Source of the DNA: RECO01 sp050485385
GTDB lineage: Bacteria; Pseudomonadota; Alphaproteobacteria; Geminicoccales; Geminicoccaceae
Direction of reading: 5' to 3'
Assembly (NCBI GenBank): GCA_050485385.1
Contig: JBJHBG010000066.1
Location: 1-27,932 of the forward strand
Length of the DNA: 27,932 nucleotides
The translations under genes and the position numbers were made by a program. Under the pieces are notes generated by a model. The model worked only from the letters and a program-made list of their open reading frames with translations, was not told the origin of the DNA and searched no databases. Positions 1 through 6,952 of the stretch are shown here, piece by piece (the stretch's first letter is position 1; each line of letters begins with the position of its first letter).

Positions 1-1
1 G

Positions 2-355
2 CCGGAGCACGCCCCGACCGGCGCCGACCGTCTGGGCGACCGCCTCTTCTTCGTCGAGCGCAAGCTCAGCCTGCTCGGCGGCTGGCAAGCGCGCATTGCG
101 TGTCTGGAGGTGGCGGCGCTGGAAACCGATGCCGTGTTGGCGCCGCGCACCCTGGCGTTGCTCGGCGTCGGCGACCGGATCGACAACATGGAGGGCATCG
201 CCGTCTGGGAACGGGGCGACGACGTCGAGATCCTGCTGGTCAGCGACGACAACTACCACCCGGCGCAACGCTCGTTGGTGCTGCACTATCGCTTGCCCGG
301 CGGTGCTTCAGGCGGGTGCGGGCCGAGCACCCATGAGCAGGCGGAACGGGATTAG
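2..355 (+). CDS. Esterase-like/phytase-like family protein, C-terminal part
   Basis: The gene enters from outside the window, so only about the last 117 residues are seen. The reading frame is open from base 2. The segments DRLFFVERKLSLLGGW, GDRIDNMEGIAVW and LLVSDDNYHPAQRSLVLHY match the C-terminal part of the 'esterase-like activity of phytase' family (a beta-propeller fold), in which the DNMEGI and SDDN motifs are the most conserved. Family members are usually exported or periplasmic; the N-terminus that would show a signal peptide is missing. The last 20 or so residues, rich in Gly and Ser, go beyond the usual family end and overlap by 48 bases the 3' end of the convergent transporter gene. 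The family assignment is good, but the substrate cannot be told. Confidence 0.8.
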   Translation, partial: PEHAPTGADRLGDRLFFVERKLSLLGGWQARIACLEVAALETDAVLAPRTLALLGVGDRIDNMEGIAVWERGDDVEILLVSDDNYHPAQRSLVLHYRLPGGASGGCGPSTHEQAERD

Positions 356-832
356 CAGGACCAGCGCCATCGTCATCTTGGCGGCGAAGTCGCCGATCGC
401 CCAGGTGACCCAGGGCAGGCCGGTGAAGGCGAAGGCGAGGCTGAAGAACAGCACGGTGTCCCACGCCGAGGCGAGACTCGAGGAGACGAAGGGTGCCCGC
501 CACCAGGCCCCGCCGTCCTTCAGGCGGTCGAAGACGGCGACGTCGAGGAGTTGCGCGGTGAGGAACGCCGCACCGGAGGCGAGCGCGATGCGCGGCGTCG
601 CCAGCCAGATCGAGAGCACGACGGCGATCATGAAGCCCACCACCGCCACCCGCCGCGCGGCCCGGCTGCCGAAGCGCCGGTTGGTGAGGTCGGTCACGAG
701 GAAGGCGACCGGGTAGGTGAACGCCCCCCAGGTCAACCAGTCGTTGATCGGGTATTGGACGAGCACGTTGGAGGCGACGACCACCAGGGTCATCGCCGCC
801 ACCGGCACCAGCCAGATGGCGCCCGCGATCAT
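308..832 (-). CDS. yhhQ: Queuosine precursor transporter (VUT/YhhQ family)
   Basis: A 174-residue inner-membrane protein with about five or six hydrophobic segments. The segments WGAFTYPVAFLVTDLTNRRF, ARIALASGAAFLTAQLLDV-like (here RIALASGAAFLTAQLLDVAV) and the WD pair in ASAWDTVLFF are the family signature. E. coli YhhQ imports preQ0/preQ1 for queuosine modification of tRNA. The protein is shorter than E. coli YhhQ (about 220 residues), mostly at the N-terminus, as in many alphaproteobacterial members. It lies 13 bases downstream of rpmB on the same strand, so co-transcription is likely. No other queuosine gene is in the window. Function is inferred from family membership; substrate not shown by sequence alone. 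Confidence 0.85.
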   Translation of the reverse strand: MIAGAIWLVPVAAMTLVVVASNVLVQYPINDWLTWGAFTYPVAFLVTDLTNRRFGSRAARRVAVVGFMIAVVLSIWLATPRIALASGAAFLTAQLLDVAVFDRLKDGGAWWRAPFVSSSLASAWDTVLFFSLAFAFTGLPWVTWAIGDFAAKMTMALVLLIPFRLLMGARPAPA

Positions 833-845
833 CGGGCTCGCCGCG

Positions 846-1142
846 TCAGGCCGCGGCTTCGGCCGACTGCGCTTCGACCAGACGATGCTTCATCTTGCGC
901 AGCTCCGCCGGCAGTTCCGCGTCTTTCGACGACAGGAGAAAGCCGTCGAGCCCGCCGCGCTTCTCGATGGTGCGCAGCGTATTCACTGCAACCCGCAGCC
1001 GCACCGACATGGCCAACCCCTCGCTGTAGAAGCGGCGGCTTTGGATGTTCGGCAGAAAACGCCGACGCGTCTTGTTGTTCGCGTGGCTGACGTTGTTGCC
1101 GGCAAGCACGCCCTTGCCGGACAGGACGCATCGACGCGCCAT
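846..1142 (-). CDS. rpmB: 50S ribosomal protein L28
   Basis: A 98-residue, strongly basic protein beginning MARRCVLSGKGVLAGNNVSH, with NKTRRRFLPNIQ and the long C-terminal extension of the alphaproteobacterial L28. L28 is a component of the large ribosomal subunit. Length fits the alphaproteobacterial family (about 97-100 residues, longer than the 78 of E. coli). A GAGAGGA ribosome-binding site lies 8 bases before the ATG. It heads a two-gene row with the queuosine precursor transporter. The zinc-binding CxxC pair of some L28 proteins is absent. Its leader contains a perfect 6-bp hairpin (1174-1189) of unknown meaning. Confidence 0.97.
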   Translation of the reverse strand: MARRCVLSGKGVLAGNNVSHANNKTRRRFLPNIQSRRFYSEGLAMSVRLRVAVNTLRTIEKRGGLDGFLLSSKDAELPAELRKMKHRLVEAQSAEAAA

Positions 1143-1215
1143 GGAACGATCCTCTCACGATGATCTGGAACGGGCAGGCCAACGCCTGCGGCTCGTACCC
1201 GCAACCGAGAGGCGG

Positions 1216-1245
1216 TTGATAGGCGCAAAGCGGCGGTGCGGTCAA
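1216..1245 (-). promoter_or_regulatory. Probable promoter of rpmB
   Basis: On the minus strand a TTGACC -35 box (1240-1245) is followed after 18 bases by TATCAA (1216-1221), or after 17 by CTATCA, which suits the loose alphaproteobacterial CTATnT -10. The start would lie about 65-70 bases before the rpmB ATG, giving a leader that includes the 1174-1189 hairpin. Pattern match only. Confidence 0.5.
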
Positions 1246-1313
1246 GGCTGGGCTCCGGCAGACGCACGCGGGGGGTGCTGGCGCAAAGGCCGGCGACCCG
1301 CTAGCACCGCTAC

Positions 1314-2492
1314 ATGCCGAACCCCTTCGCCCGGACCGTCCTGCCGCTGGCACTGTGCCAAGCCTATCTCTTCGCCTGCAACACCATCGTCATCTCGACC
1401 ACGGCCCTGGTCGGCGCGCATCTGGCGCCGAGCCCGATGCTGGCGACGGTGCCGATGGGCCTCCAGTTTCTCGGCATGGTCGCGGCCTCGATGCCGATCT
1501 CGCTCCTGATGGGGCGGCGCGGCCGGCGTCTCGGCTTTTCGCTCGGCGCGGGGCTCGGCATGGTGGCGGGGCTCGTCGGTGCAATAGCCATCGTCGCCGG
1601 CAACTTCGTGCTCTTCTGCCTCGCGACGTTCCTCTACGGCACCTATGCCGGGGCATCCGGGTTCTTTCGCTTCGCCGCCGCCGAGGCGGTGGTCTCCCAC
1701 CTCAAGTCGCGTGCCATTTCGTGGGTGCTGCTGGGCGGCATCCTCGCCGCCTTCGTCGGCCCCGCGCTTGCCGACGCCTCGCGCGACTGGCTGGCACCGT
1801 TCCTGTTCGCCGGCTGCTTCCTGGTGGTCACCGGCATCGCCAGCCTGATGCTGGCGACGCTCCAGGTCACGCGCTTCGCGCCGCTCGGGACCGACCGCGG
1901 CGGCGTCGGCGGGCGGGGGCTGGGCGAGATCGTCCGCCAGCCCCGCTTTTTGGTGGCGCTCGCCAGTGCCGCCGTCGGGCAGAGCGCCATGTCGTTCCTG
2001 ATGGTCGCTACTCCGCTCGCCATGATCGGGTGCGGCCTGACGTTCACCGATGCCACGCTGGTGATCCAGTGGCACGTCGTCGCCATGTTCGCGCCGAGTT
2101 TCGTGACCGGGCACCTGATCCAGCGGTGCGGTGTGGAGCGCGTCGTCGCGGCCGGTGCCGGCCTGATCCTCGCCTGCATCGCCGTCAACGCCAGCGGGCT
2201 GGAGGTTCGGCACTTCTGGCTCGGCCTCGTGCTGCTCGGCGTCGGCTGGAACTTCATGTTCGTCGGCGGCACCACGCTGTTGACGCAGACCTACGCGCCC
2301 GAGGAGCGGTCCAAGGTCGAGGGCTTCAACGAGGTTTGTCTGTTCGGCACCGTGGTGGTTGCGAGCACGCTCAGCGGCGTCATGCTCGAGACCATCGGCT
2401 GGATGGCGATGAACGCGATCGTGGTGCTGCCCGTGGTTGCGGTGACCGCGGCGGTGCTTTGGGTTGGGCGTCCGGCGAGACATATGGCCTAG
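1314..2492 (+). CDS. MFS transporter, substrate unknown
   Basis: A 392-residue protein made almost wholly of hydrophobic segments, about twelve, split in two halves by a polar loop near residues 190-210. The MGRRGRRLGFSLG stretch after the second membrane segment is the major facilitator loop 2-3 motif (GxxxDRxGRR-like), and YAPEERSKVEGFNE is a corresponding loop in the second half. It would be a proton-coupled inner-membrane transporter. Nothing in the sequence identifies a substrate, and the neighbours (rpmB, divergent; phasin gene, downstream) do not help. There is no convincing ribosome-binding site before the ATG, so translation may be leaderless or weak. The start was chosen as the first ATG leading directly into membrane segment 1. 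Confidence 0.85.
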   Translation: MPNPFARTVLPLALCQAYLFACNTIVISTTALVGAHLAPSPMLATVPMGLQFLGMVAASMPISLLMGRRGRRLGFSLGAGLGMVAGLVGAIAIVAGNFVLFCLATFLYGTYAGASGFFRFAAAEAVVSHLKSRAISWVLLGGILAAFVGPALADASRDWLAPFLFAGCFLVVTGIASLMLATLQVTRFAPLGTDRGGVGGRGLGEIVRQPRFLVALASAAVGQSAMSFLMVATPLAMIGCGLTFTDATLVIQWHVVAMFAPSFVTGHLIQRCGVERVVAAGAGLILACIAVNASGLEVRHFWLGLVLLGVGWNFMFVGGTTLLTQTYAPEERSKVEGFNEVCLFGTVVVASTLSGVMLETIGWMAMNAIVVLPVVAVTAAVLWVGRPARHMA

Positions 2493-2498
2493 GGTTGA

Positions 2499-2513
2499 TG
2501 CTGCGATGCAGCA
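2499..2513. promoter_or_regulatory. PhaR-like operator, upstream site of the phasin promoter
   Basis: TGCTGCGATGCAGCA is a perfect palindrome with 6-base arms and a 3-base centre. It contains CTGC-N3-GCAG, which I recall as the published recognition pattern of the PHA-responsive repressor PhaR in Rhodobacter. It ends 6 bases before the -35 box of the phasin promoter. A second copy lies at 2544-2560. No phaR gene is in the window. Confidence 0.65.
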
Positions 2514-2519
2514 ACGCGC

Positions 2520-2548
2520 TTGTCACGGCACCGATGGAGGGTTATGTT
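2520..2548 (+). promoter_or_regulatory. Probable promoter of the phasin gene
   Basis: TTGTCA (2520-2525) and TATGTT (2543-2548) are separated by exactly 17 bases, matching 5 of 6 and 4 of 6 of the sigma-70 consensus. Transcription would start near 2555, giving a leader of about 37 bases. One PhaR-like palindrome sits just upstream and another covers the -10 box and start point. Confidence 0.6.
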
Positions 2549-2560
2549 GCATTGCAGCAT
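2544..2560. promoter_or_regulatory. PhaR-like operator over the -10/start of the phasin promoter
   Basis: ATGTTGCATTGCAGCAT has 7-base arms (one mismatch) around a 3-base centre, the same geometry as the upstream palindrome. Its position over the -10 box and predicted start fits a repressor that blocks RNA polymerase. It shares the core TTGCnTTGCAGCA with the site at 6842-6858. Confidence 0.65.
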
Positions 2561-2591
2561 ACAACTTGGCCACCCGCCACAGGAGACCGCC

Positions 2592-2981
2592 ATGACCACC
2601 GAGTTCCCGAAGTTCGATCTGCCGAAGTTCACCAACGTCGACACCGACGCCGTGATGGCCGCGCATCGCCGCAATCTGGAGGCGTTCACCAGCGCCAGCC
2701 AGATCCTCGCCGACGGCGTCAAGACCCTGACCCAGCGTCAGACCGAGATCGTCCAGGCGCGCATGAGCGCCTTCGGCCAGAAGGTCGAATCGACCGTGAA
2801 GGCCAAGGAGATCGCTCCGGTCGAGGGTCAGATCGACGAGGTGAAGAGCGCCTACGAGCAGTTCCTCGCCGACAGCAAGGAACTGGTCGAGATCATCACC
2901 AAGGCGCAGGCCGAGGCCCTGCAGGTGGTGAATCACTGCATGCTCGCCAACTTCGACGACATGAAGAAGATGGCTGCCTGA
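2592..2981 (+). CDS. Phasin family protein
   Basis: A 129-residue soluble, helix-rich protein with no signal peptide, high in Ala, Glu, Lys and Gln, and long predicted amphipathic helices. The segments MTTEFPKFDLPKF, HRRNLEAFTSASQILADG and LTQRQTEIVQARM match the phasin_2 family. Phasins coat the surface of polyhydroxyalkanoate granules and limit their size. The start used here has AGGAG six bases before the ATG; an in-frame ATG further upstream would place coding sequence across the promoter and operator and is rejected. It is transcribed alone, with a hairpin 23 bases after the stop. The two PhaR-like palindromes in its promoter suggest induction when PHA granules titrate the repressor. Confidence 0.88.
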   Translation: MTTEFPKFDLPKFTNVDTDAVMAAHRRNLEAFTSASQILADGVKTLTQRQTEIVQARMSAFGQKVESTVKAKEIAPVEGQIDEVKSAYEQFLADSKELVEIITKAQAEALQVVNHCMLANFDDMKKMAA

Positions 2982-3004
2982 CCTTCGCTACGGAGGTCGC
3001 GACC

Positions 3005-3036
3005 GAGGGCCGTCTCCCGTAAGGGAGGCGGCCCTC
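3005..3036. terminator. Shared hairpin between convergent phasin and MOSC genes
   Basis: A 14-bp stem (3005-3018 with 3023-3036, one G-T pair) closes a GTAA loop. It lies 23 bases after the phasin stop and 14 bases past the MOSC stop, so it can serve both strands. Neither side has a clear T-run, so it may act as a weak or mixed terminator or as an mRNA 3' end stabiliser. Confidence 0.6.
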
Positions 3037-3050
3037 GTCGTTCGTGGCGG

Positions 3051-3902
3051 TCAGGCGCGGGCGGAGCCGACGAGGGCGGCGACCGCACCCACGCGCACCG
3101 TCACCGGCTCGTCGCCGTCGACCAGCGGGACGGCGTTCTGCCCGAACACGGGTTTGCGCAGGACCGGATGCAGGCGCCTCCGCCGGAGCACCGCCAGAGG
3201 CTGGTCGCCGTGCGGCTCGCCGGCCTCCTGGTCGATGGTGGTGACGACGCAGCGGTCGCACGGCTTGACCAACAGCAGCACGGCGCCGCCTTCGATCTCC
3301 ACGCGGTCGTGGTCGTCCTCGGCCCAGGCCGGCATGTCGGCCAGCACGAGATTCGGGCGAAAGCGGTCCATCGCCACCGGCTCGGCGCCGCATTCGAGCA
3401 GCCATTCGTCGACCAGCACGAGGCTCGCCTCGTTGGCGACCAGCACGGGATAGCCGTCGGCGAACGCGGTCTCGGCACCGGGCGGTGCGATCGCCGGGTC
3501 GCACGGCCGTCTCGCATCGTCGGCGAAACGGACGAGGCGCGCCGGCGCGCCGAGCAGATCGGAGAGCGCCTCGGCTACGCCGCCTTCGATCAGCACGGCG
3601 CCGACCGCGTCGCGCCACACCCGCACCGTCGTGGCGGGCCCATCGACACGCTCCGGCACGTCGAAGCGCTCGCCGGCTACCTGGACCCTGAGCGTGCCGT
3701 CGTGGCCGACGCTGCAATGGATGCGCGCCAGCGCCGGATGCTCGCGCTGGGTGAGCACGCGCCCGCTGGGCGTGGTCACGGCATGGCGCCGGTCGTGGGC
3801 GAAACCCTGCCGCTCCAGCACGGCACTCGCCATCGGCACCGCCGCGCAGCCCTTGATCGGATAGACGAACAGTCCGGCGATGCGGCCTCGGACGTCAGCC
3901 AT
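3051..3902 (-). CDS. MOSC domain-containing protein (YcbX/mARC-like)
   Basis: 283 residues. An N-terminal MOSC_N beta-barrel domain (about 1-115, starting with the typical RIAGLFVYPIKGC) is followed by a MOSC domain (about 115-280) with FRPNLVL (181-187) and KPCDRCVVTTID, whose Cys215 is placed like the molybdenum-binding Cys of MOSC proteins. Relatives such as E. coli YcbX and mARC reduce N-hydroxylated compounds using the molybdenum cofactor. The ferredoxin domain found at the C-terminus of YcbX is absent, so an external electron donor would be needed. Its ATG overlaps the last 8 bases of the upstream hydroxyacyl-CoA dehydrogenase gene, so translation is probably coupled. The exact substrate is unknown. 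Confidence 0.85.
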   Translation of the reverse strand: MADVRGRIAGLFVYPIKGCAAVPMASAVLERQGFAHDRRHAVTTPSGRVLTQREHPALARIHCSVGHDGTLRVQVAGERFDVPERVDGPATTVRVWRDAVGAVLIEGGVAEALSDLLGAPARLVRFADDARRPCDPAIAPPGAETAFADGYPVLVANEASLVLVDEWLLECGAEPVAMDRFRPNLVLADMPAWAEDDHDRVEIEGGAVLLLVKPCDRCVVTTIDQEAGEPHGDQPLAVLRRRRLHPVLRKPVFGQNAVPLVDGDEPVTVRVGAVAALVGSARA

Positions 3903-5001
3903 CGCGTTCCACCAGCGAGCCGACGCGGGCCAATGCGGCGGGTGCCGCCACCCCGTAGCGGGCGAGCGCTGGTGCCAGGATGCGGGCGACCTCGTCGCGC
4001 CCCAGCCGGTCCATCGACGCACAGGGCGGACTGGCCATCTTCAGGGCCTCGCGGGCGCCGTGGTCGATCGCCGCCGCTTCGGCTACGCCCTCGTCGAGCG
4101 CCTGCAACGCCGGCAGGAAGGCGCCGAGCCGTAGCCGGTCGGCGATGGCCGCCGCACGCTCGGCCGGAACGTCGCCCGGCTCGTCGATCGACCACTTGCC
4201 GTCGGCATCGCCGGTGGTCGCCATGGCCGCAGCCGGGGCGTAGAAGGCGCCGAGCGGTGCCAGGTTGCGGATGGCGTGCAGGTTGATCCGCGGCTTGATG
4301 ATGTTCATCACGAAAAAGGGGCCGGCGGCGGCGCCGAGCGCGTCCTTGGCGACCGCGTCGATCTCGCCGGTCGTGCCCAGCCCTTCGTCGAGGCAGCGCG
4401 CGGCCTCGTTGGTGTAGGGGCAGAAGAAGCGGTTGATGGCGAAGCCGTACTGATCCTTGCAGGGCAGCGGCGTCTTGCCGGTCGCCTTGCAGAAGGCCAT
4501 GGCGGCGGCAAACGCATCGTCGCCCGTACCCGCGCCCCGCACCACTTCGACGATCGGGTTCACCTGGGCCGGGCTGAAATAGTGCAAACCCAAGAAGCGC
4601 TCGGGGTGCGCCATGTGCGCCTGGAGGTCGCTCACCTTGAGACAGCTCGTGTTGGTGGCGACCAGGCAGTCCCGGCGCACCACGTCCGACAGCGCGCGGA
4701 AGGTGCGTGCCTTGAGGTCGAAGTCCTCGAACACGGCCTCGATCACGAGATCGCAGTCGGCGAGATCCTCCAGGTCGTCCGCGCCCTCGATCCGGGCGGT
4801 CGCCGCCGTAGCGTCGGCCGCCGACATGCGCTCGCGCTCGGCCTGACGCGCGAAAAAGGCGGCGGCCGTTTCCTTGGCCTTGGCGACGGCGCTCGGCTGC
4901 GCGTCGACGAGCAACACGTCTGTGCCGTGCGCAGCGCTCGCGATGGCGATGCCGCTTCCCATGGTGCCGGCCCCGACGATGCCGAGCCTGCCGATGGCCA
5001 T
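3895..5001 (-). CDS. 3-hydroxyacyl-CoA dehydrogenase family protein
   Basis: 368 residues. The N-terminus carries a Rossmann NAD-binding motif (GAGTMG, residues 10-15) followed by LLVDAQPSAV; then ATNTSCLKVSDL and HYFSPAQVNPIVEVVRG give the 3HCDH_N catalytic region, with the active-site His in the LHYFSP motif. GFAINRFFCPYTNEAARCLDEG opens the C-terminal dimerisation domain. The enzyme would oxidise L-3-hydroxyacyl-CoA to 3-ketoacyl-CoA. It is a stand-alone dehydrogenase without the enoyl-CoA hydratase half of FadB. The start has GGAGG seven bases before the ATG; the open frame continues far upstream but without family similarity. The gene heads an overlapping pair with the MOSC gene. The physiological substrate (fatty acid, PHA or other) cannot be set from sequence. 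Confidence 0.88.
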   Translation of the reverse strand: MAIGRLGIVGAGTMGSGIAIASAAHGTDVLLVDAQPSAVAKAKETAAAFFARQAERERMSAADATAATARIEGADDLEDLADCDLVIEAVFEDFDLKARTFRALSDVVRRDCLVATNTSCLKVSDLQAHMAHPERFLGLHYFSPAQVNPIVEVVRGAGTGDDAFAAAMAFCKATGKTPLPCKDQYGFAINRFFCPYTNEAARCLDEGLGTTGEIDAVAKDALGAAAGPFFVMNIIKPRINLHAIRNLAPLGAFYAPAAAMATTGDADGKWSIDEPGDVPAERAAAIADRLRLGAFLPALQALDEGVAEAAAIDHGAREALKMASPPCASMDRLGRDEVARILAPALARYGVAAPAALARVGSLVERDG

Positions 5002-5038
5002 GTGCCATCCTCCTCTTTTTGCGCCCACGCTGCTGCGT

Positions 5039-5067
5039 GGTAGACCCGTGCGCCGCCACGTCGTCAA
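5039..5067 (-). promoter_or_regulatory. Possible promoter of the hydroxyacyl-CoA dehydrogenase/MOSC pair
   Basis: On the minus strand GCTTGACG provides a good alphaproteobacterial -35 (TTGACG, 5062-5067); 17 bases later is TCTACC (5039-5044), a poor -10. The 12 bases CGTTGCTTGACG are identical to those at the carA promoter. The -35 is convincing, the -10 is not. Confidence 0.4.
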
Positions 5068-5145
5068 GCAACGGTGAAGCGCCGTGACCCTGGCAGGCGT
5101 GCTGCGGCGACGTATCTGTGGTGACGCGTAGCGAAGGAGTGAGCG

Positions 5146-5775
5146 ATGATCGACCTCTACACCTGGGGGACGCCCAACGGCCGCAAGGTCTCCATCATGC
5201 TGGAGGAGCTGGGGCTGCCCTACGAGGTGCATCCGGTGAACATTTCGAAGGACGAGCAGTTCGCACCCGACTTCTTGAAGGTCTCGCCCAACAACAAGAT
5301 CCCGGCGATCGTCGACCGCGACAACGGCCAGGCGCTGATGGAGTCCGGCGCGATCATGATCTACCTCGCCGACAAGACCGGCCAGTTGCTCGCCGCCGAG
5401 GGTCCGGCGCGCTACGCGGCGCTGGAATGGCTGATGTGGCAGATGGGCGGGCTCGGGCCGATGCTCGGCCAAGTCCACCACTTCGTCCGGTTCAACCCCG
5501 GCAAGGCCCCCTATGCCGAGACGCGCTACGTCGCCGAGGCGAAGCGGCTCTACGGCGTGATGGATCGGCGGCTCGCCGAGCACCCGTTCCTGGCGGGCGA
5601 CTACTCGATCGCCGACATCGCGAGCTGGCCCTGGATCTCCCGCTTCGAGTGGCAGGGCATCGACATGAACGAGTTTCCCAACGTCAAGCGGTGGTATCTC
5701 GAGATCGCCGCCCGGCCAGCGGTCGAGCGCGGCTATCACGTGCCGACGCCGCAGCCGAGCATCCCCAAACCCTGA
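5146..5775 (+). CDS. Glutathione S-transferase (YfcG/YghU-like)
   Basis: 209 residues. The N-terminal thioredoxin fold (about 1-80) contains YTWGTPNGRKV, NNKIPAIVD and ESGAIMIYLAD, which form the glutathione site; the helical C-terminal domain contains HPFLAGDYSIADIASWPW, the N-capping/hydrophobic-staple motif of GSTs. TPNG in place of a Tyr or Cys motif and the MWQMGGLGPMLGQ stretch point to the YfcG/YghU (Nu-like) group, which have disulfide-bond reductase activity with glutathione. A GAAGGAG ribosome-binding site precedes the ATG. It lies 25 bases upstream of msrP, so both are probably on one transcript, which joins thiol chemistry with repair of oxidised methionine. The activity is inferred from family. 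Confidence 0.88.
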   Translation: MIDLYTWGTPNGRKVSIMLEELGLPYEVHPVNISKDEQFAPDFLKVSPNNKIPAIVDRDNGQALMESGAIMIYLADKTGQLLAAEGPARYAALEWLMWQMGGLGPMLGQVHHFVRFNPGKAPYAETRYVAEAKRLYGVMDRRLAEHPFLAGDYSIADIASWPWISRFEWQGIDMNEFPNVKRWYLEIAARPAVERGYHVPTPQPSIPKP

Positions 5776-5800
5776 ACCCGATCGATCGAGGACGAGTGCC

Positions 5801-6751
5801 ATGCACGTGATCAAGAGGCCCGGTTGGGCGCTTCCCGAAGCCGCGGCGACGCCCGAAGCGCTGGTGCTCGATCGACGCCGGGCGCTCGGGCTCGCGGCGG
5901 GCGGCTTGACCGCCGCCGCGTGGCCGCGATCGGCCCGCGCCAGTGACCTGTTGGCGGACCGCTACCCGGCGCCGCGCAACGAGCGCTACGAACTGGACCG
6001 CCCGCTGACCGACGAGAGCCACGCGACCTCCTACAACAACTTCTACGAGTTCGGCTCGCACAAGAACATCGCGCGTGCCGCGCAGGCGCTGCGCATCCAG
6101 CCTTGGGAGGTGGTGATCGACGGGTTGGTGGAGGAGGACATCCGCATGGACGCGGTCGACCTGATCCGCCGCTTCGACCTGGAGGAGCGTCTGTACCGGC
6201 TGCGTTGCGTCGAGGCCTGGTCGATGGCGGTGCCGTGGACGGGTTTTCCCTTGGCCGACCTCGTCGCCTTCGCTCGGCCGCTGGGCGATGCCCGCTACTT
6301 GCGCATGGAGACCTTCCACGACGCGGCGATGGCGCCCGGCCAGCGGCAGTTCTGGTACCCCTGGCCCTATGTCGAGGGGCTGACGCTGGAGGAGGCCACC
6401 AACGAGCTGAGCATCATCGCGACCGGCATCTACGGCCAGCCGATGCCGCGGCAGAACGGTGCTCCCCTGCGCTTGATCGTGCCGTGGAAGTACGGCTTCA
6501 AGTCCGTCAAGTCGATCGTGCGCTTCACCTTCACCGCCGAACGACCGGTCGGCTTCTGGGAGGAGTTGCAGGCGTCCGAGTACGGCTTTTGGGCCAACGT
6601 GAACCCCGAGGTGCCGCACCCGCGGTGGAGCCAGGCAAGCGAGCGCGTCCTGGGAACGAACGAGCAGGTGCCGACGCTGCTCTACAACGGCTACGGCGAG
6701 TACGTGGCGCACCTCTACGACGGGCTCGACGACGAGCGACTCTACATGTAG
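5801..6751 (+). CDS. msrP: Protein-methionine-sulfoxide reductase catalytic subunit MsrP
   Basis: 316 residues, about the size of E. coli MsrP (YedY). A twin-arginine signal is seen at residues 25-45 (DRRRALGLAAGG then a hydrophobic run), with likely cleavage after an ASA-like SARAS near 48, so the mature enzyme is periplasmic. The oxidoreductase molybdopterin domain has Cys136 in LRCVEAWSM, the residue that binds molybdenum. SYNNFYEFG and the C-terminal EVPHPRWSQ are typical. It repairs methionine sulfoxide in envelope proteins. In most genomes the membrane heme partner msrQ follows directly; here it does not, as the next 417 bases hold no protein gene. A GAGGACG site precedes the ATG. Second gene of a probable operon with the GST. 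Confidence 0.95.
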   Translation: MHVIKRPGWALPEAAATPEALVLDRRRALGLAAGGLTAAAWPRSARASDLLADRYPAPRNERYELDRPLTDESHATSYNNFYEFGSHKNIARAAQALRIQPWEVVIDGLVEEDIRMDAVDLIRRFDLEERLYRLRCVEAWSMAVPWTGFPLADLVAFARPLGDARYLRMETFHDAAMAPGQRQFWYPWPYVEGLTLEEATNELSIIATGIYGQPMPRQNGAPLRLIVPWKYGFKSVKSIVRFTFTAERPVGFWEELQASEYGFWANVNPEVPHPRWSQASERVLGTNEQVPTLLYNGYGEYVAHLYDGLDDERLYM

Positions 6752-6841
6752 CGCCGCTGTCGCGGAGCGAACGCGTGGCACGGTTCTTTGCCCAGTTCTG
6801 CGGCAGGAATGCGGTGAAGCCCGAAATCTACGCACGAGTTC

Positions 6842-6858
6842 ATATTGCGTTGCAGCAA
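6842..6858. promoter_or_regulatory. PhaR-like site of unknown target
   Basis: ATATTGCGTTGCAGCAA matches TTGC-N3-GCAGCA and is nearly identical in its core to the phasin-promoter site at 2544-2560. It lies 90 bases after the msrP stop and 68 bases beyond the end of the small RNA terminator. On the minus strand it would lie between TCGACG and CAATAT spaced 17 bases apart, a speculative promoter pointing back toward msrP. The target is not clear. Confidence 0.4.
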
Positions 6859-6925
6859 AACGCACGTCGATGCTCGCGGGCGACCACGCCGAGCTTGACC
6901 CTGTGGCAGATGTAGCGCACAACCC

Positions 6926-6952
6926 AAAAAAAAGCCGGGTCATAGACCCGGC
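6926..6952 (-). terminator. Rho-independent terminator of the candidate sRNA
   Basis: On the minus strand GCCGGGTC, loop TAT, GACCCGGC form a perfect 8-bp stem (6952-6945 with 6941-6934), followed directly by eight T (6933-6926). It is the strongest intrinsic terminator in the window and works only for the minus strand, where no protein gene precedes it. Confidence 0.92.

Noticed and set aside
1242..2483. 413-codon minus-strand open frame opposite the MFS gene
   Set aside because: Shadow of the MFS gene: very rich in His, Asp, Glu, Arg and Gln, with no domain.
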